NCBI GenBank assembly: GCA_947074225.1
Contig: CAMTOX010000081.1
Location: 1 to 7,749, forward strand
DNA: 7,749 bases
Reading direction: 5' to 3'
DNA from: an uncultured bacterium
Lineage (GTDB): Bacteria > Bacteroidota > Bacteroidia > Bacteroidales > Paludibacteraceae
Part shown: piece after piece, positions 7,053 through 7,749 of the stretch
Position numbering within the stretch: the first letter of the stretch is position 1
How the letters are laid out: the number at the start of each line of letters is the position of its first letter
Program-made: the position numbers and the translations under genes
Notes under the pieces: generated by a model
Database searches by the model: none
What the model saw: the letters and a program-made list of their open reading frames with translations, nothing else
Told to the model about the DNA's origin: nothing

Positions 7053-7749
7053 ATGAAAAAGACAATTTTATCATTATTGATGATTTCTATGTCATTTGGC
7101 CTAATGGCACAGGTGGTAAGCGATCAACTAAATCCTTTAATGACGGGTGTTCCCTCATTAACAATTGCTCCAGATGCGGTATCAGGTGGTATGGGTGACG
7201 TAGGTGCAGCAACAAATCCAGATTTGTATTCACAATATTGGAACTCATCTAAATATGCTATGGCTGAAAGTAATGGCGGTTTCGCTATCTCTTACACTCC
7301 ATGGTTGCGTAGCTTAGGTGTTAGCGATATCGACTTAGCCTACTTGTGTGGTTACTACCAAATAAGTGAAATGGCTGGTACACTTGGAGCATCATTGCGT
7401 TATTTCTCTTTAGGTGAGGTGCAGCTTCGCGAAAGCCCAGATGCTACTCCTATCTCTGTTAAACCTTATGAATTAGCTTTCGACTTAGGATACTCTCGTA
7501 AACTTTCTGAACAGTATGCTATGGGTGTTGTATTACGCTTCATTGCTTCCGACCTAAGTGCTAAAACCGATGAAAACTACTATACTGGTTATGCTTTTGC
7601 TGCCGATATCAATGGTACTTGGTACTTACCTATTGAATTAGGAACTGGTGAATCTCGTTTCGGCTTAGGTTTTAACTTGTCTAATATCGGTACAAAGATC
7701 TCTTACGATAAAGGTGAAACCAGTAACTTCTTACCTGCAAACTTACGTA
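7053..7749 (+). CDS. porV: Type IX secretion outer-membrane protein PorV (LptO), N-terminal 232 residues
   Basis: PorV is a FadL-like outer-membrane beta barrel that collects cargo from the SprA translocon and hands it to PorU. The visible 232 codons begin with a signal peptide (MKKTILSLLMISMSFGLMA, cleaved before Q20). The conserved family N-terminus follows: LTIAPDAVSGGMGDVGAAT and SQYWNSSKYAM. Alternating barrel strands come next (GFAISYTPWL, GTLGASLRYFSLGEV, YELAFDLGYSRKL, YAMGVVLRFI, SRFGLGFNLSNIG). Family members have nearly 400 residues, so roughly the last 40 percent lies beyond the window. It starts 85 bases after the outer porU stop (199 after the inner one); no full TAnnTTTG promoter is seen in the gap (only an imperfect TTAATTTG at 7016-7023), so co-transcription with porU is likely. 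Codons ending in C (TTC, TAC, AAC, ATC) are clearly more frequent than in porU, which fits a highly expressed outer-membrane protein. Confidence 0.93.
   Translation, partial: MKKTILSLLMISMSFGLMAQVVSDQLNPLMTGVPSLTIAPDAVSGGMGDVGAATNPDLYSQYWNSSKYAMAESNGGFAISYTPWLRSLGVSDIDLAYLCGYYQISEMAGTLGASLRYFSLGEVQLRESPDATPISVKPYELAFDLGYSRKLSEQYAMGVVLRFIASDLSAKTDENYYTGYAFAADINGTWYLPIELGTGESRFGLGFNLSNIGTKISYDKGETSNFLPANLR

Overview
The window reads as chromosomal DNA of an AT-rich member of the Bacteroidota, most likely order Bacteroidales. Three things point there: promoters of the phylum-specific TTTG / TAnnTTTG type, a Rex regulator of the Bacteroidetes kind, and an adjacent porU-porV pair, which belongs to the type IX secretion system (T9SS) confined to this phylum. 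The genus cannot be fixed from the sequence alone. No CRISPR array, insertion sequence, tRNA or rRNA was seen.

Layout: (1) 1-360, minus strand: the first 120 codons of an unrecognised protein running off the left edge. (2) 361-513: a divergent intergenic region with a promoter-like box on each strand. (3) 514-1419: a secreted alpha/beta-hydrolase esterase with its own promoter, ribosome binding site and a strong hairpin terminator at 1451-1491. (4) 1420-1829: a 410-bp gap holding that terminator, an 18-bp AT-rich palindrome and a promoter box for the next gene. (5) 1830-3111: rex, the NAD(H)-sensing redox repressor, followed 22 bp later by a fumarylacetoacetate hydrolase (FAH) family enzyme; these look co-transcribed. 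(6) 3161-6853: porU, the T9SS sortase of peptidase family C25, preceded by a perfect Bacteroidetes promoter. (7) 7053-7749: the first 232 codons of porV, the outer-membrane shuttle barrel of the same system, cut by the right edge.

PorU and PorV act together at the outer membrane. PorV receives T9SS cargo and PorU cleaves its C-terminal sorting domain and attaches the protein to anionic lipopolysaccharide. The esterase is exported by an ordinary Sec signal peptide and has no visible T9SS sorting domain, so nothing in the sequence ties it to the secretion system. Rex and the FAH enzyme are cytoplasmic.

The most notable observation is an in-frame TAA stop inside the C-terminal sorting domain of porU. 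The same frame continues for 37 more codons that still encode the conserved end of the domain (GIYLVR and a lysine-containing last strand) before a second TAA at 6965. This is a recent nonsense mutation, a base-call or assembly error, or (least likely) a readthrough site. A second point is that the TTG that begins the porU reading frame lies inside the predicted -7 promoter box, so the true start codon of porU is unclear. I found no convincing undescribed system; the leftmost partial gene is the only protein of unknown function.
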